Positions 13,201 to 28,200 of a stretch of DNA of 64,000 bases are shown piece after piece. Source of the DNA: Gordionus sp. m RMFG-2023 (taxonomy: Eukaryota > Nematomorpha > Gordioida > Chordodea > Parachordodidae); NCBI RefSeq assembly GCF_954871325.1, contig NC_088777.1, forward strand, positions 15,291,366-15,355,365, read 5' to 3'. The notes under the pieces were generated by a model. The model saw nothing but the letters and a program-made list of their open reading frames with translations, made no database searches and was not told the DNA's origin. The first letter of the stretch is position 1. Each line of letters opens with the position of its first letter. A program made the translations under genes and the position numbers.

Positions 13201-16200
13201 TTTTCTCAGATTGGATAGATAGGGACAAAAATTTTTTTCTCGGATCGGATTTAAACTGAAAAAATAGATCCGATGCAGGACTCTAAATTTAATGATGATA
13301 TTGTTAACCCTACCTACGAAAAAGGGAAAATAAGCTATTTTTAATGTATAAATTAAATTGTGGTCTAAATCATTTTTTCTAATTACGATAATTTATTAAT
13401 CTAGAAATTAATAAATTTTGTTGTGAAAATTTTTACAAAAATAAGTGAGTAATATTAATTTATATATTTTTTTTTCAAATTGTAATAAGAAATCAAATTG
13501 GAAATTATTTAAAATTAATGGGATGTATAAAACAATTTAGTAAGAATTATAAATTTTAAAATTTGCAAAACTTTAAAAATTTATAATTTTATAAATTACG
13601 AAAATTTATATATTTGAGATTTTCTAAATATATTTAGGCCACAGCCCAAAATAAATATATTAAATGTTTTTTATGTAAAAATTATAAACTGTCCTTGTTA
13701 TAATTTGTTAAACTATGTGGCCCAAGAATGATGTTTTTAAAAATAACACTTTTATAATTGAGGGATGATATGCGAAATGTTTTATCAAATAAATCAATTA
13801 TCTAATTTTTATTTTCCATTTATAACATCTTCTAAAGAATTAAATATATTTTTTTTTCTTTCCATTCCAATTATATTTAATTAAGATGACACAAATTTTA
13901 GAATAATAAAAAAATTAAGATGATGATTTAATAAAAAAACTCATACCACATATTATAGAATATACCACCTTCCCCGATATAATAAGAATATATTCATTTT
14001 AATTTTTTTTATAAAAATGATTATAAAAGGTAAGAAAAATAAATCATGTTATAACATATTATATTTAATTTAAAATTTATAAATCTATATTTTTATTTTA
14101 ATAAAAATAAAATATGTTTGATTTGATACCACAACAAACTAAATAAAAACTTAGAATTTAAAGCAAAAAAATTATAAGTAAAAACTTTAAGCTTAGGTTG
14201 AATTTAATTTGTATTTTTTTATAGTGAATGCCAAGGTCCGGTCTTTGGACCGGATTAAAGTTCTCAGAAAAAGACCAGCTCAAATTAAACCATTATCCTG
14301 AACTATAAAATTATATGAAAATTAACATATCAAATACAAAATAAAATAAAATAAAAACCTTATTCTATAAAAACGGAGGTGGGACTACAAGTTCCCAAAA
14401 AACATGAATAATTATATTTTAAAATAGTAATTTGTAGATTTTGTAATTATTTAATTACAATTACTGAATTAAATTAATCGTTTGGTTATAATGTACTTTT
14501 TTAAATTAAATAAGTTTGAACTGTAATACCAAACGTAATGTAAATTAATAAAATATAATCATTTTTAAATTCGTATTTTTAAAATTTTATTGTGCCATTG
14601 AGAAATAAAAACTAAGTGAAAATTAAAAATAATTACAAAAAGGAATTATCAAGAAGAAGAAAAAATTGAGAAAAGATCAGAAAAAAGGAAAGAATTGTTT
14701 AAAAAATGGCGTAGAGAAATGAAGAAAAATAAAGGAAAATTTATAAATTATTTTTAAAAAGACAAAAGAATTGTCAAAAATGAGAAGAAAAATAAATTGA
14801 TAAAAGATAGTAAGAAAAATAAAATAAATAAGTCGCAAAAAGTTAGAAATAAAATAAGAAGGAACAATAAAAATTTAACAAAAATTGACAAGAAAAATAA
14901 TTAAAATTTTTTTAAAAATATTTAAAAAAATAATAACGATTTTCCTTTTTTGAATGGGAATTTTCCTTTTTGATTGACAATTTTCCTTTTGTTAAGGAGC
15001 GGCGCTCCACCGCTCTTTTAAATTTAATGTATAAATTAAATTATTTTTTAAATATTAATAATATTTATTAATTATTAATTTATCCATTATTAAATGTTTA
15101 GCAGAGTTTTATATTGGTTATTCATCTAATCATTTTAAATATTAAACATCAAGTTTTTCTTTTTATATTGAAATTTTTTTGGAAAATCTTGTAAGTCATT
15201 TTAATATTCATTTTATAGATATTTAATAAAAAATAGTTTTATATTATGGATTTAAAGATCATAGATGAAGAAATAAAATTTCCATTTCCATTTCCATCAT
15301 ACAAAAAATATTTTAAACTTCTAAAAGATGTTGATCCAAATGATCAAACAAATTTAAGGGCAAAATGTCTTTTGTGTTTAAATAAAACTATTTAATTTTC
15401 AAAAGTGAGCAGCTTCAATCTAAAAAAGTATCTAAAAGTAAAAAATCTCTCTTTTAAATACAAATTGATTTGGAAGATTTTTTTGGATTCCATGAAATTG
15501 ATCATCAGGAAGATAATATATTGGACAATATTTTTTTAAATAATGATACCAAAATTACTATTTTTGATAAATTCTTTGAATTAAAAAATATCTTTATAAA
15601 ATACAATACCCCGCTTTCCCCTAGTGCTCCTGTGGAGTGCCTATTTAGTATTGCAAAACAGGTCTTAGGGGAGAGGCGTGGATGTTTGTTAGATTCTAAT
15701 TTAGAAAATCTATTACTTTTAAAAGCTAATAAAAGGTTATAAATATTTTGATAGATAATTTAATATAAATAAAGCTTTTTAATAAAAAAAAATAAGATTT
15801 TATTTCATATACCCTCCAAAAAAATGAAAATCAAAGGAGTGGTTATGGAGTGGCACTCCATTACTAAGAGCGGGAGCTAGCTTCTTTTAAAAATTTAGTA
15901 GCGAGAGCGGGAGCTAGCTCCTTTTGAGAAGGTAGGAGCGAAAGCGGGAGCTAGCTACCTTTAAAAAGGATCGTTAACAACTCTGCCTTTTGGGAATTTT
16001 CCTTTTTTGATTGACACTTTTCCGTTTTTAATCGGATCTTTTTCCCTACTTTTCCTTTTTTGAATGGGAAACCCTGTAAATGAAAATATAATTTAAACTT
16101 TGAAATGATAACACTGAAAAAAAAATACACTAAAAAAAATATCATGCATATGGCTTGTAAATATATAAATAATACTACAATAAAATATTTATTTTCCACG

Positions 16201-19200
16201 AAATTTGGCATAGATATATATTGTATGACTTTAATAATAAACTTTAAAAAAAATTGATGGCTAAAATACATGCTTCCTCAATAATACACTTCTCTACTAT
16301 ACAAAGGTATTACAAGAGTATACTTGATTAAGTGAGACATTATATATAATATAAACAGTAATTTTAAATTTGGGAAATCTTCATATAAAGATAATGAATA
16401 ATATAAATAATTAACATATAAAAAATTTAGTTTCTGCTGTTACATTCCAAGATATAAATTAGTTACAAATTTACCAGTTATATTTTTACTTGTAACTATT
16501 CCCAATAATTAAATTTTTATTAAAATTGTAAAATTTAAAAAGTTACTTCTAATCTAAATTTTAAAAAATTCCACATTTTGATCAATAATTTTATACCAAT
16601 TTTAAAATTTTATCAGATATTATATTAAGTCAAAATCTCAACGACCATAGCTAAGTATAAATTGAATTTTAAAAAAGGGAAAGAAAAGAGAAGTATAGGG
16701 ATTTTAAAAAACACAATAAACAAAAAAAGAAATTCAAATAATGATTCCATCTAGTGTTGTTAAATTGCTTTTTTAAAAACGCTAACTCAATTAGTCAGAA
16801 AAATATTATCTAAGCCTCGAGTTCGTTAATAGATGTTCAACCTTCTTAAAATGAGCCTTTTAACAACACTATTTCTATCACCGTTTGAAAATGTTTATAA
16901 TGTTCCCGTAAAAATACCATGTTAAAAAATTTTGGTTGATATTATCCAACCAAACTTTTAGATCGAAAAATTTAAAAATATTGGCTCTCCATAAAACCCT
17001 TATAAAATATAGAAAACAACTTTTTTCAATGACACTGTTTGTGCATTGATCAAGAAGTGTTTAAAAAAATTTGCTTAATGAATTGTAATTATACTTTTGA
17101 TTATTTAGAGATGAAAAAAGTCTTAAATAAAATAAAATATATTATATTATTTATAATTTTTGAAAAATATATTCAATATTCGAAATAAATGTATATAATT
17201 GTAAAATAAATTATAAAATTTAATAAAAATTTATACTTGAATACATATTTATTTATTAAGTATATTTTTTGTATTTCATTAATCTACTGTTAAGTTTCAT
17301 TTTTAAAACAATTTATGAAAAAAAGTGTAAATAAAAAGCTATTTTATAGCAGGCCGCTATTTATTTTAAAATTTAGATATCCCTACAATTCATAATTCAT
17401 AAATAAGTTTAAAATGCAATACAAACTATGCAATAACTTAGGATTCATTGAAAAAAAGAAAAAAAATTGAATTTAAAAAAAAGAAGATAGATTAGAGGAG
17501 TGAAAGAAGAAAAATTTACGATATAAACAGCTCGAAAAAAATATGTGCCTTACATCGATTGCTAGAATTTTATACACATAAATATTTTTTAGCGCGGAAA
17601 TATAAAAATATTTATGTTCAATTAATTTCATCGGAAGTTAGACTAATAAGATTAAATATCACTAATATATCAAATAAAAGTTTGAACTCTTCTCTATCAC
17701 ATATGTATGTTTTATATCAAAAGATCTTCTATTAGTATTTTTTTTAATCATTACCACGACTGACTAGAGGTAGGTAGGACTAGGGTACATAGGAATTAAA
17801 ATATAACTTTTATACTAAATTTTATTATATATTTTTTTAAATTTGATGATAAATTTGAGATTTTTAGCATTTCATGTAACGTTTATAATAAAGGAATATT
17901 TTATATGACGCAATGCTTGGTCCTATGTACCCCGTTACTTGGCACAATGGGCTCTATTTTTTTTAATTGAAATAAATTAAAAAATTGAATTTATAATTAA
18001 TTATATTATATTCATCCTTTAGCTACTAGTCGAGATAACTGGCATACATTTTTGTTAATATCGATAAATTTATAAGAATTTTTACGAAATCTAGTTCACT
18101 GTGATCTGGAATTTTGAAAAAGAGAATGTATATGGGTAATAGTTAAATTCTTCAATGTTATATCTATTAGTAAAAATTATTTATTTTATTCCGGAATTAT
18201 GTGAAATATTCATTGTTTTTATGCATTGCATAGCATTCAACACATCCTACTATCCTAACCTGAATTAGAATTAATATATTATTAATAATGCTCCTATTCC
18301 TAACTCCCCTACCTTTGCTATTATTAAAAACACGCGGAGTAATCTTTAACTCTTTCGGAGGTGATGGATTGCCACTGTGAAATTATGGTATGGTATAGGA
18401 TTTAAAGGGCAATACAATAAGCATTAGATAAAGGCCTGCAACGCGAGAGTCTTTTATTCGCCTCCCCCAAGTCTGCTCGTTAAATTTTTTTAACAATAAG
18501 GAGAACGAACTTAAATTCTTTTAAAAAAATTTTAAAAATAATATTGCATATTTTATAAGTTTTAAGTTATAAATACATTTAAATAAAATAAATAAAAAAT
18601 AAAGCCAACCAATAAAATAATTTTTATATTGGGCGAGCGGACGGGTTTAACAATTTTTCTTAGATAAATGAGCGGACGATGAATTTGGAATTTAAAAAAA
18701 TCATGGGTAAGGCATTCGGGTTAAAAATCGCCCATTGCATGCCTCTAATATGCACATGCTCACGATTCTTAAATCTAATGAGATAATCGATTCCATATTA
18801 AAAATGAATTTTTTTAAAAAAGTATTAATTTATATAAAAAATTGTATATATATATTACAAGATATTACTTGCTCCTTTTCCTTGATCATCTTTTTTACCC
18901 CATACCTCTCTTACCCCAAAAAGACTCATAATGTTGTTTTAACTTTGAGATAATCTTTTCTAAAAATTTGTGGTATGAATTTTCGTTGTTGTGTATAACA
19001 TAAAGGGATTATCTTTCTAAAAAAATGCGTTCCCCCTAATTTATTATACAGATAACGTAAAAATCGATATGAATTCAGAATTATTTTTTAGGAGAATATA
19101 TTTTAGGCAATATTTTGTTTTTGTTTCTATTACTTATGCTATTATTATTATTATATTATATATAATATTTTTATGATTTATTAAAAATATTTTATGAATA

Positions 19201-22200
19201 TTTTAATATTTATATTTATGCATTTTATTAAGTTTTAAGTATCTTTTCAGACAAATTGAAAATTAAAATAAAATAAAAAACTTGATAGTTTTATTAAGCT
19301 TTTTATGTATTAAATTCTTCTTTTTTTTAAAAAAAAAAAATAATACTACATATTCAATTTTTATTGCAAAGTAGTGTTGTTGAAAATCCTCGATTTGGGC
19401 GCTTTTAACGGCTAAATTAAGATTATGGCCAAAATATTAAAAATTTCTTTACTCACGTTTCGGGATTTTTCATTGGTAAAAAATATTTTAAAATATGTTA
19501 AAGTATATTTCATGTTAAAACTTTTAAGTAAAAGATTGACTCTGAATCTTATAAAAAGTTTCCACTTTTGGCGCTCTGATTTCGGGTCTCAGTAGTGTTA
19601 TAAATTTTTATCCTATTTTAACGTTTTAAAATTATTGGGCTCAATTAGCGGAACGTTTAGGGAATAATTTCCTTCAGTTGGCTAATTTTTTGAAATTAAA
19701 TTTTTTGTTGGTTTATAATGGGATTAATATAAATATGTATAATTTCGATTTGGATTTAGTAATGAATTATTAAAATTTCTTAATGAACCTAGAATATAAA
19801 CATGGAAATATTCCTTATCCATTTATCTTGTTTATGAGCTTTCCTCTTTTTAATTTGACCGTTACTCTTTTTGAAATAATATTTTATTAGCAGTTAATTT
19901 TCTCAAATTTCTATTATTTCACAAATTTATATTAAAAAATTATTTTCCTCGTTGGCGGTTTGACAAATAAAATTTATTCATTTTGGGATATAAAGAATCA
20001 TGTAATATAATCCTCTTTAAATTAATTTTTTGCATCAAATTGAAAATTATTTGTCTAAATAATAAAAATAAATGATCCTTTTTTAAAAATAGATAATAAA
20101 TAATAAAAAATTTCCAGCGTTTGGGAAAGACTAAAAGAAAAAAAGATTAAAAAGAGATAATTTTATATTTATAAAAATTAGCATTAAATTTCCATATTAA
20201 AAAATTAATTTTGATAGCCGAACCAAATAAGGGTCATCGATTCTTAACTTAATAAACCAACAAATAAAAAAAAAATTTCAAAGTAATGAACCAACCAATT
20301 TTGACATTCTTTATTTTTTCCTCAAAATAAAAATACAAATTTTTAAGATTTACATAAATTAAAAATTATTATTATATTTTAATTATAGATAAAAAAAAAT
20401 TTTTTCCAAGAAAATTGATTAAAAAAATAATAATTATATTTCTTATAGAATAGTATAACTTCTTATAAAAATAAAAAATGGAAAGTTTTAGAGTTGATAG
20501 ATTGATTATCATATTATTCAGTTTTAAATGAAACCTTAAAAAAATAATAGTTTAGATTAGATGGATTCCTTTATTCGCGATTTTTTTTTCTACGATTTTT
20601 ATTCTTCTTTAGTTATACAATTCCAAATAATTTTATAAATACCTTTAAGTTTAAAAGCTAAAAAATAGTCATATAAAATGCATTATATTCGCTCTTACTC
20701 TCCAAATCTTTGGTGCTTCGATTTCACGGATTTGGTATTTCATTATTAGTTATTTGATTGACAAATATGAATTCCTTATTCGAATAAAATTATTCGTATG
20801 AATAATAATATTCTTGAATATAAAAATAAAATTATTTGGATCAAATAACGGACTGGACTAAATTATTATATTAGGGTCAAAAATTAAATTTTAAAATTAG
20901 GAACGTGAATTGATATGACTTATAAAAAATTGTCTATAACTTCCGTACTTTTTTATATTTTGGGAAATATTAAATATCGTTAGATACATATAACTAGGGA
21001 AACCGGACCGGAGCACAGTGGACAGTATTTCATAATAATTCTTTTTTAAAAAAATATATGTTAGGAAAAATTTTGAGCAGTTAAGATAGTTGACTAAATG
21101 AATTGAATGTATAAAATTAATTTTTTTTTTAGTATATATATACAGATTTTTTTAAAATTTGTTTGGATTTTTCAAATAAAAAATTCAGGGCACATTGTAC
21201 CAAGTAACAGGATAAATAAAACCACACAGAGGATCATATTTATATTTTAATAAAAATTAAATATCCTTTTACTAATTAAGATTATGGGAAATACAAATAC
21301 TGAATAAAATTTTGTCATCAAATAAAAATAATTATGATAAAATTTTGAATAAAAATTAATATAAATGCTAGTTGCTAAAAAAGCAGTCAATTAGCTGGCT
21401 AAAATTGCTTAAATAGCTAATAATATGGAAATAACCAAACCATAGTCATAACTAGATCTCAGAAAAATATTAATTCGTCAAATTCACTAAAACTTTTATA
21501 TTTAAATTTTTTATCAATTCTATCTATTTCCACAAATATTCATCGAATTTTAATAACTATTAGGTATAAATATATTATTTTGTGTTAATATTATTCATTT
21601 AAAATAAAGGCCAATCGAATATATACATTTTTTTTCTAGATTATTAAACCATTGACACCTAACCCTGCATTCACAGACAGCCCGAATTCGCTGAGTATAA
21701 TACAAAATATGATATTAATATTATAATTTTACATTATATTTCGTATACTTCACCGCGAAATCATACTAACTGTGAAAGCAGGGCAATACAATTGTGTTTT
21801 CTATTAACTATAAATAAAAAATGTACGAGTAATCATTTTTCTTGCTCTTACGTATTTTTCCCCTATGGGGGGGGGGGGGATCCGTAGACTCGAGTCAACA
21901 TAAAATATCTTTCACAAATGCATCAGAGATAGTATAAAGGAGATTTTTCAATAATGCAAACAAATTGAATAATTTTTAAATTATATTTTTATAACTGGAT
22001 ATATTTTTGAATATTACAAAAAAAATATTTGAACCTTTGAGACAAAAATTCCGCGGGTATCTAATCTTATGTCACATGTGATAAAGAAGAGTTTAAGCTC
22101 TCATTTGTTATAATTATATGCGATAATTAATCTTATTAGTTTAACTCCAAAATAAATTAATTGCTCATAAATTATTTGTATCGTAATAAAAGCATATATT

Positions 22201-25200
22201 AAATAATAAAATTTAATGATTTAACTTAAGGCAAATATTCTTTGTCGAGAAGTGTATATCATAATTAATTTCTATAGGATTAAATTTCAATTCTAAGATA
22301 TAGTTTTAAAATAAATAGGATAGGACTCATATGCGCCTTAGCTCACTATTCTCCGGTCTCCTCTTTATACTACAAGTGAATAGGGGAGAGCGGTGGCATA
22401 TGGAAGGTGGAGTAAAAAGGCAAACGTCCCTAAATTTTTATCTTTAGGGGTTATTGTTTCAACTGTCAATATTTTTTATAGATACTAACCGTCGTACGTC
22501 CATTTAGTAATGAAAGCTCAGCCCTTTTTAACCTTTTAATATTTGGTAATTGTCTGAGACAAAAGTATTATACTCGTTTAAATTCTTGGATGTTTATAGG
22601 ATATATTTCTCAATGCCTAGACTATCGAATAATTTCAGTCCTTAGTTTCTAGTCCAGAATAGTTTCAGTTTAAGCTACCTCACAACCCCTGGGTCTATAC
22701 AGCAAGGGGAATTTTATAAATTTGTGAAGCAATAATTTTCCGGCAACGACTATCTAAAATATCTTAAATGGGGGTTTTGCCCTTAAAATTATCCACTGAA
22801 AACATTTTCACCAAATAAATGATCATTCTAGAAATTAAACCATTGGACGTTATTCTTCGTGATACCCAAATCGCTAATATAAATCCCAGAATGCCTGCTG
22901 AGTCTATAGCCAGACTATCTAATCATGATAATAGGCACTTCTACCACGGCGGGGTGGGGCATGATGTAAAATTGTAGAATAAATGTTGAAAGGGAGAAGA
23001 TAGGGATGGATAAAATATAGGAGGTATGAATTTCTACTTTAAAAAATTTTTTAAACTTTTTTTTTTTCATTTTAAAATTAACAGATAAATATTTAATTTT
23101 TTAAAATTATTTACTAGAAGAGCAAAGTCTCAAAACCTTCAAATAAACTATAGCATTTCTAATGCACAGTATACATGTGATTCAACCTACCATAAACAGC
23201 ATTTACATTTTTAAGGTGATTAAAGTCTAGAAAGGGAGTGCTACAAAAGCATTTATATAATATACATAAAATATGAATTACCTGGGGTATTTTAAATAGC
23301 CTAAGAAGATTAGCCACTTGAATCGAAGTAACACTGGAAGGGGCTCCTACAACTCCCGATATCATCTTCATTTGACTTCCTTCTGGCACTGAGCCATCGG
23401 CACATTTGTATTCCTTGTCGTCTATGCTACTTATGGAACCTGAAGCATATATAATAAATATAATTTTAAGGAATCCTCCTATAAAATATGAGGTATTCGG
23501 CTGTGAATCCTAAAATGTAGTTATATAATTAGACCCCCCCCCCCCACCCACTTCTCGACACTTTATTAACTATCCCAAAAAGTTTCTAAGAAATATTTTA
23601 TAAAAAACTGCATATAAATTTTATAATCTATATTCAATTTTCTGTTTTATATGATATGTGATGTACAAAGAAAATAAATCCTTCATAACTTTATCGTTAT
23701 CTGCTCGTACTGATTATTAAAAATATTATATATCATTATAATTATTAAAATTACATTACAAAAGAAATAAAATATATTCATTGAAGCCTAAATATAGAAA
23801 AATTACAAATTCGAGTCTAAAAGAATCCAGGTCCTAAATTTTTCAAATATCAACAATCTTTTTTTGATTGAGTAAATATCGAAAATCGAACAAATAATTA
23901 TTGAATCCGAGCTGGGTATACAATTTTGATATATGAGAGTGTAAGGAATATCAGGCGAAATCTTATGTATATAAAAATAAGTGCTTGACTTTCATTACCC
24001 CTAAGTTACAAATACAATGTTTACTTATGATTATTATTGAAGATCAAGTTATAAATAAGCTTTCCAATCCAAAGGGTAATAAATAAAAATCGTTGAAAAT
24101 TTTCACAAATTCAGTCATTGTGTATAAGAGATCTGCCGCGGGCCGGGTCGATCAACTAGTACATAAAGAATTTTGGGCCTGACTATGTAATTTATACACA
24201 AAAAATCAGGAGGGCATTAAATTCTGATTAATATTTTGAATTTCAAGCTAAAATTTTAATTTTGATTAATAATATTTGAAAATAAATTACAATATACTTA
24301 TTTTTGTATTTTAAGAGCTGTCTAACAAAAATATTAAATATAAAAATAAATAATATAGCAAATTCACAAAAAATTAAACTAGTAATTTATTATATGATCC
24401 AATTGCAAATACACAATACAAATCGTTGTTGTCGAAAGAAATAGATAGCCATAGAGGAAAAATATAAGAGCCATTATTGACATTTGGGAAAAATTAAATA
24501 TAGAGATTAAAAATTTAATGGCATGGAAATTCGTCCATAAAAAATTTTTTTTAACGGGCCAGGTAGTACTGGGCAATTTGTGCAAAAATAGATCTCTGCC
24601 GTGAATATACCTTATCAGGGTATTGTGATCTTATTAACTATTTATAAATAAAAAGATTCAAAATGATCAGAATAATGTATTTAAAAAGAGAATTAGGTGA
24701 GAGGAGGGGACATAATGAACTGTCTCTCAGGATGCCGCCTATCCCCCAAAATGAATAAAATAGGTAATTGAAAAAACAATTTTAAAAAATAATCAACATA
24801 ATTTAAATTATTCAGGAAGGAATTTAAAACTAACTAATATAGTATAAAATTAATATTATTCAAAATAAGTGTAATCTAGCCAAGGGCCAAAAAAAGCGGA
24901 AAAGTATTTCAACCTTCTGTGAAAATCATGTCTATGCCCATGTCTAAATGACGTTCTAATCGAAATATAAATTCTATAAACCTTCAAATTAAATATCTAT
25001 GATCTTTAGAAAAGAAAAAAAAGGTAAATTGAAATTTAAAAAAAAAATAAGGACAGGAAATCAAATATACAGTTTTCCATTTTAGACATTAAACAATATA
25101 AAAATTTGATAAAATTTAAATAAAATTTATTATCACAATAAAATTTTAGTTTATAGTTTTATTTTTTTTTTCAGCAATAATAAAGTAATTTTTTTTTAAT

Positions 25201-28200
25201 ATAAATTTATAACATTAAAAAAAACTTAATATACACTCATTTCACTAATGGACATTTAAACTTTGATAATAGCTAAAAGTATAAAGCTATATTAATATAA
25301 CTTAGATTTGTATAAAAATAATTTCAACATTTTTCGCAAATCTGAAATATTAAATATTTTAATGACATCGAAAGAGGTTATTTATATGTGTAATTATCAA
25401 AAAATAATATCAATAAAAAAACCGATCAAATAAATTCATTTTATTATAGACATTATTATCACCTAATGAAATTTTATACTGCTTTTCTTTTCCTCTGTTT
25501 TCTTTTAGTTTAATTTAATTTATGTGAATTCTTTTGAAAGAAAATAAGGGAAATATAAAGAAGAAAGAAATAACAAGTAGATGTTTAACCCTGAACGCAA
25601 CCTCGAAGCACTGAACTCGATAGATAGTTTTTTGGAGTACCAAAAAATAATCTGATTTATCCCTGAGCCCCTTTTAATTGATAAGATATTACATAAATTC
25701 AGTGATATATTTTATTGACGGAGTTTTTTAAAAAAAATAAATTCTTAAAATTTAAATCATTTGTAGAGCGCGTTTTTTCTTCAATTTTGAAGAACCTGAT
25801 TTTTCCGAAATCATATCCCGGCATAATATATTTAATGCCTCGCTTATTCCAGATATCAGACAACTTTCGCCATGAGTATTAGTGCATTTCTTTTATTTAT
25901 ATGAAAAAAAATCTAACAAAAAAATGAATATAAATTTAAGTGTAATTTCAAAAATTCACGAGAAAATTGTCTAAAATCCAAAATTTTTCTAAAAAATTGC
26001 ACGTTACAAATGATATGTTATAAAAATTTCTAAAAAGTCGGTTGAGTATTGTAGTGTTTTATATCTATTTCTCAAAAAATTTCAGGAACAATGCAAGTAA
26101 AGGATTGTTAGTCGAAATTATATTTTAATATTTTTATTGTTAATTTGGAAGAATACACTACTGAATAATTGATTTATCGAAAGAAATGTATTTTACAGAA
26201 ATGCGGATATACATTACTCGACAGATTGTATATTAATTCTCTGCAAAAGCGTAACCATAAAAATTTACTATTTACACTGCATTCACAGTTAGCGAGAATT
26301 CGTGGGGAAGTATACAAAATATGACCGATTATGTATATTTAGACACTTTAAAATTTTTATTTTATTTTATTATATATCCAATAATATTAACAAAAAGAAG
26401 ATAATGATTTTTTAACTGTGAATGCATATAAATGATCAGTCTATAAATTTAACATAGATAATAATTATGCTTTATAAAACAAATATTTAATTAAAATAAT
26501 GAGTCAAGTCTTAAATTATCATTTCAAAATTTTTTTAGAAAGATTTATTAATATTTTATAATAATTTGAATCATTTTTTTCTAAAAATCATTAAATAAAA
26601 TTACCTTTATATTTTATTTAGTTATAATTTTCTGGCCGCAAAAGTGCCACTTCTATCTCATGAAATTGTTAAATAAAATTTTTTATTCGTGTTTTTGACT
26701 GGATCAATTTTTGGATAGTAGACCAGTAATAAAAATATCAATTAACAACTATTCACATATGTTTGTAATACTAATCCACTACCCGAGCGCAAACTTTTAA
26801 TTCGGTTCCACAAAATTGTTTAAAATTTGTAATTTTCTTTAGTGGATATTATTAATATCTAACTAATCCTAAAGGTTTTGTAATACTGGCTCTACACCTA
26901 AATATTTTTATTCTGTCTAAACCTAAATTGCTTAAAAATTTCAAATTTTTCCCCTCGTTGAGTAAATAAAACTTAAACTATCAATTCAAACAATATACCT
27001 AAAAGTTTTGTAATATTGGTAACTAACTAGAACTTTTATCTGATCAAAACCAAAATTGTCTAAAAAATATTAAATTTTACAGGCGGTATTATCGCCCTTT
27101 AGGCGAAGAAAAATAAAATAGTTATTTTTTTAAATTTATTTTTAACTGTTAACCACTAAATAAACTGAGTTTAAAAGCAGCTCACTTTCCCAATCGTTTG
27201 GAATAATCAAACATGTCTCTTAAAAATGGTAATCAAAATATAGTAATTTGTGCTAAACGACAATGAAATTTTATAAAAATGTAATAAAACCCATTTTAAA
27301 TATATTAACAGATAGATAAGGAGTCCAAATCATGCCCTGGCATTATCTGCTATATATCATTATAGCTATGAATATAGATTAACTTCATAAAACACAGTTC
27401 TTCTTAGATTCGAACCCAGGTCGAAGTTTATTGTGATTCCCAAATCAGTGTTCATAGCCACAGACGGCGCTCGAAAAAAAAGATTTTATTTGTATATGAA
27501 GACACTTTGCGCTATAATTTAAAATTTTTATAAAAACAGATAGAAAATCAAAAACGTTCGGTGCTATACATCATAACCCATTTTTTATCCTTAAAGTAAC
27601 ATCAATAAATAATTTTTTGCTAATAACATAATTTCCATAACCCAGAGACCTCAAAATTAAAAACTTTATAAAAGAGGCCAGGGAGTTATTCTTTTATATT
27701 AGGTAAAAAATTCAATTTAAAATTTTAGATGTAATTATGGTTCCTTTTTGGAAACATTATTAATCATTTTTCTTAATTAATTCTGTAGTTTATAAATAAA
27801 TTATTTATATTTTGAAATATTTCATGGTTAATCAAATTCATTATTATAAGATAGTATCGTTCTGAATTTATTTTTAAAATAATAAACTAAGAACCATTAT
27901 TTTAATATACATGGACCGTTAATACTAATTTCTAAAGAGTGGATTTTTAGTTTACGTATCTTTTACCCGGTATTATTTTTCCTTATTAACATAATATAAT
28001 ATTTTAAATTTGGGTAATGATGCATGGTGACTAATGTTTGAGACCCGAGTTGGATTCCAGGTTGGGATAGGATACCGGGGGGTAATAATAGATATAACAG
28101 GGCATAATTTGGATTAAATATCCATCCATTAATATATATCAAAAATTGGGCATTCAAATAAAAGCGGCGGTGTAAAAGTTTTGAATAATTCATTAATTTT

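Larger units (their letters stand above)
9582..23281 (-). other. mXR intron 2 (13.7 kb)
   Basis: GTAATT donor at 23281 and TTTTTAG acceptor at 9582. No receptor exon is missing between residues 508 and 509. The content is A+T-rich DNA with hAT fragments (9.7, 15.0-16.0, 16.75 and 19.4 kb), a symmetrical miniature element at 21.7 kb, poly-G and poly-C tracts (11.48, 21.87 kb) and an imperfect inverted repeat at 12.03-12.22 kb. I see nothing in 10.0-12.0, 12.8-14.2 and 17.0-17.7 kb beyond low-complexity A+T. Confidence 0.8.

Noticed and set aside
15951-16271. 106-codon open frame on the minus strand
   Set aside because: It runs across the hAT end and the minisatellite; the peptide is a translation of T-rich repeats.
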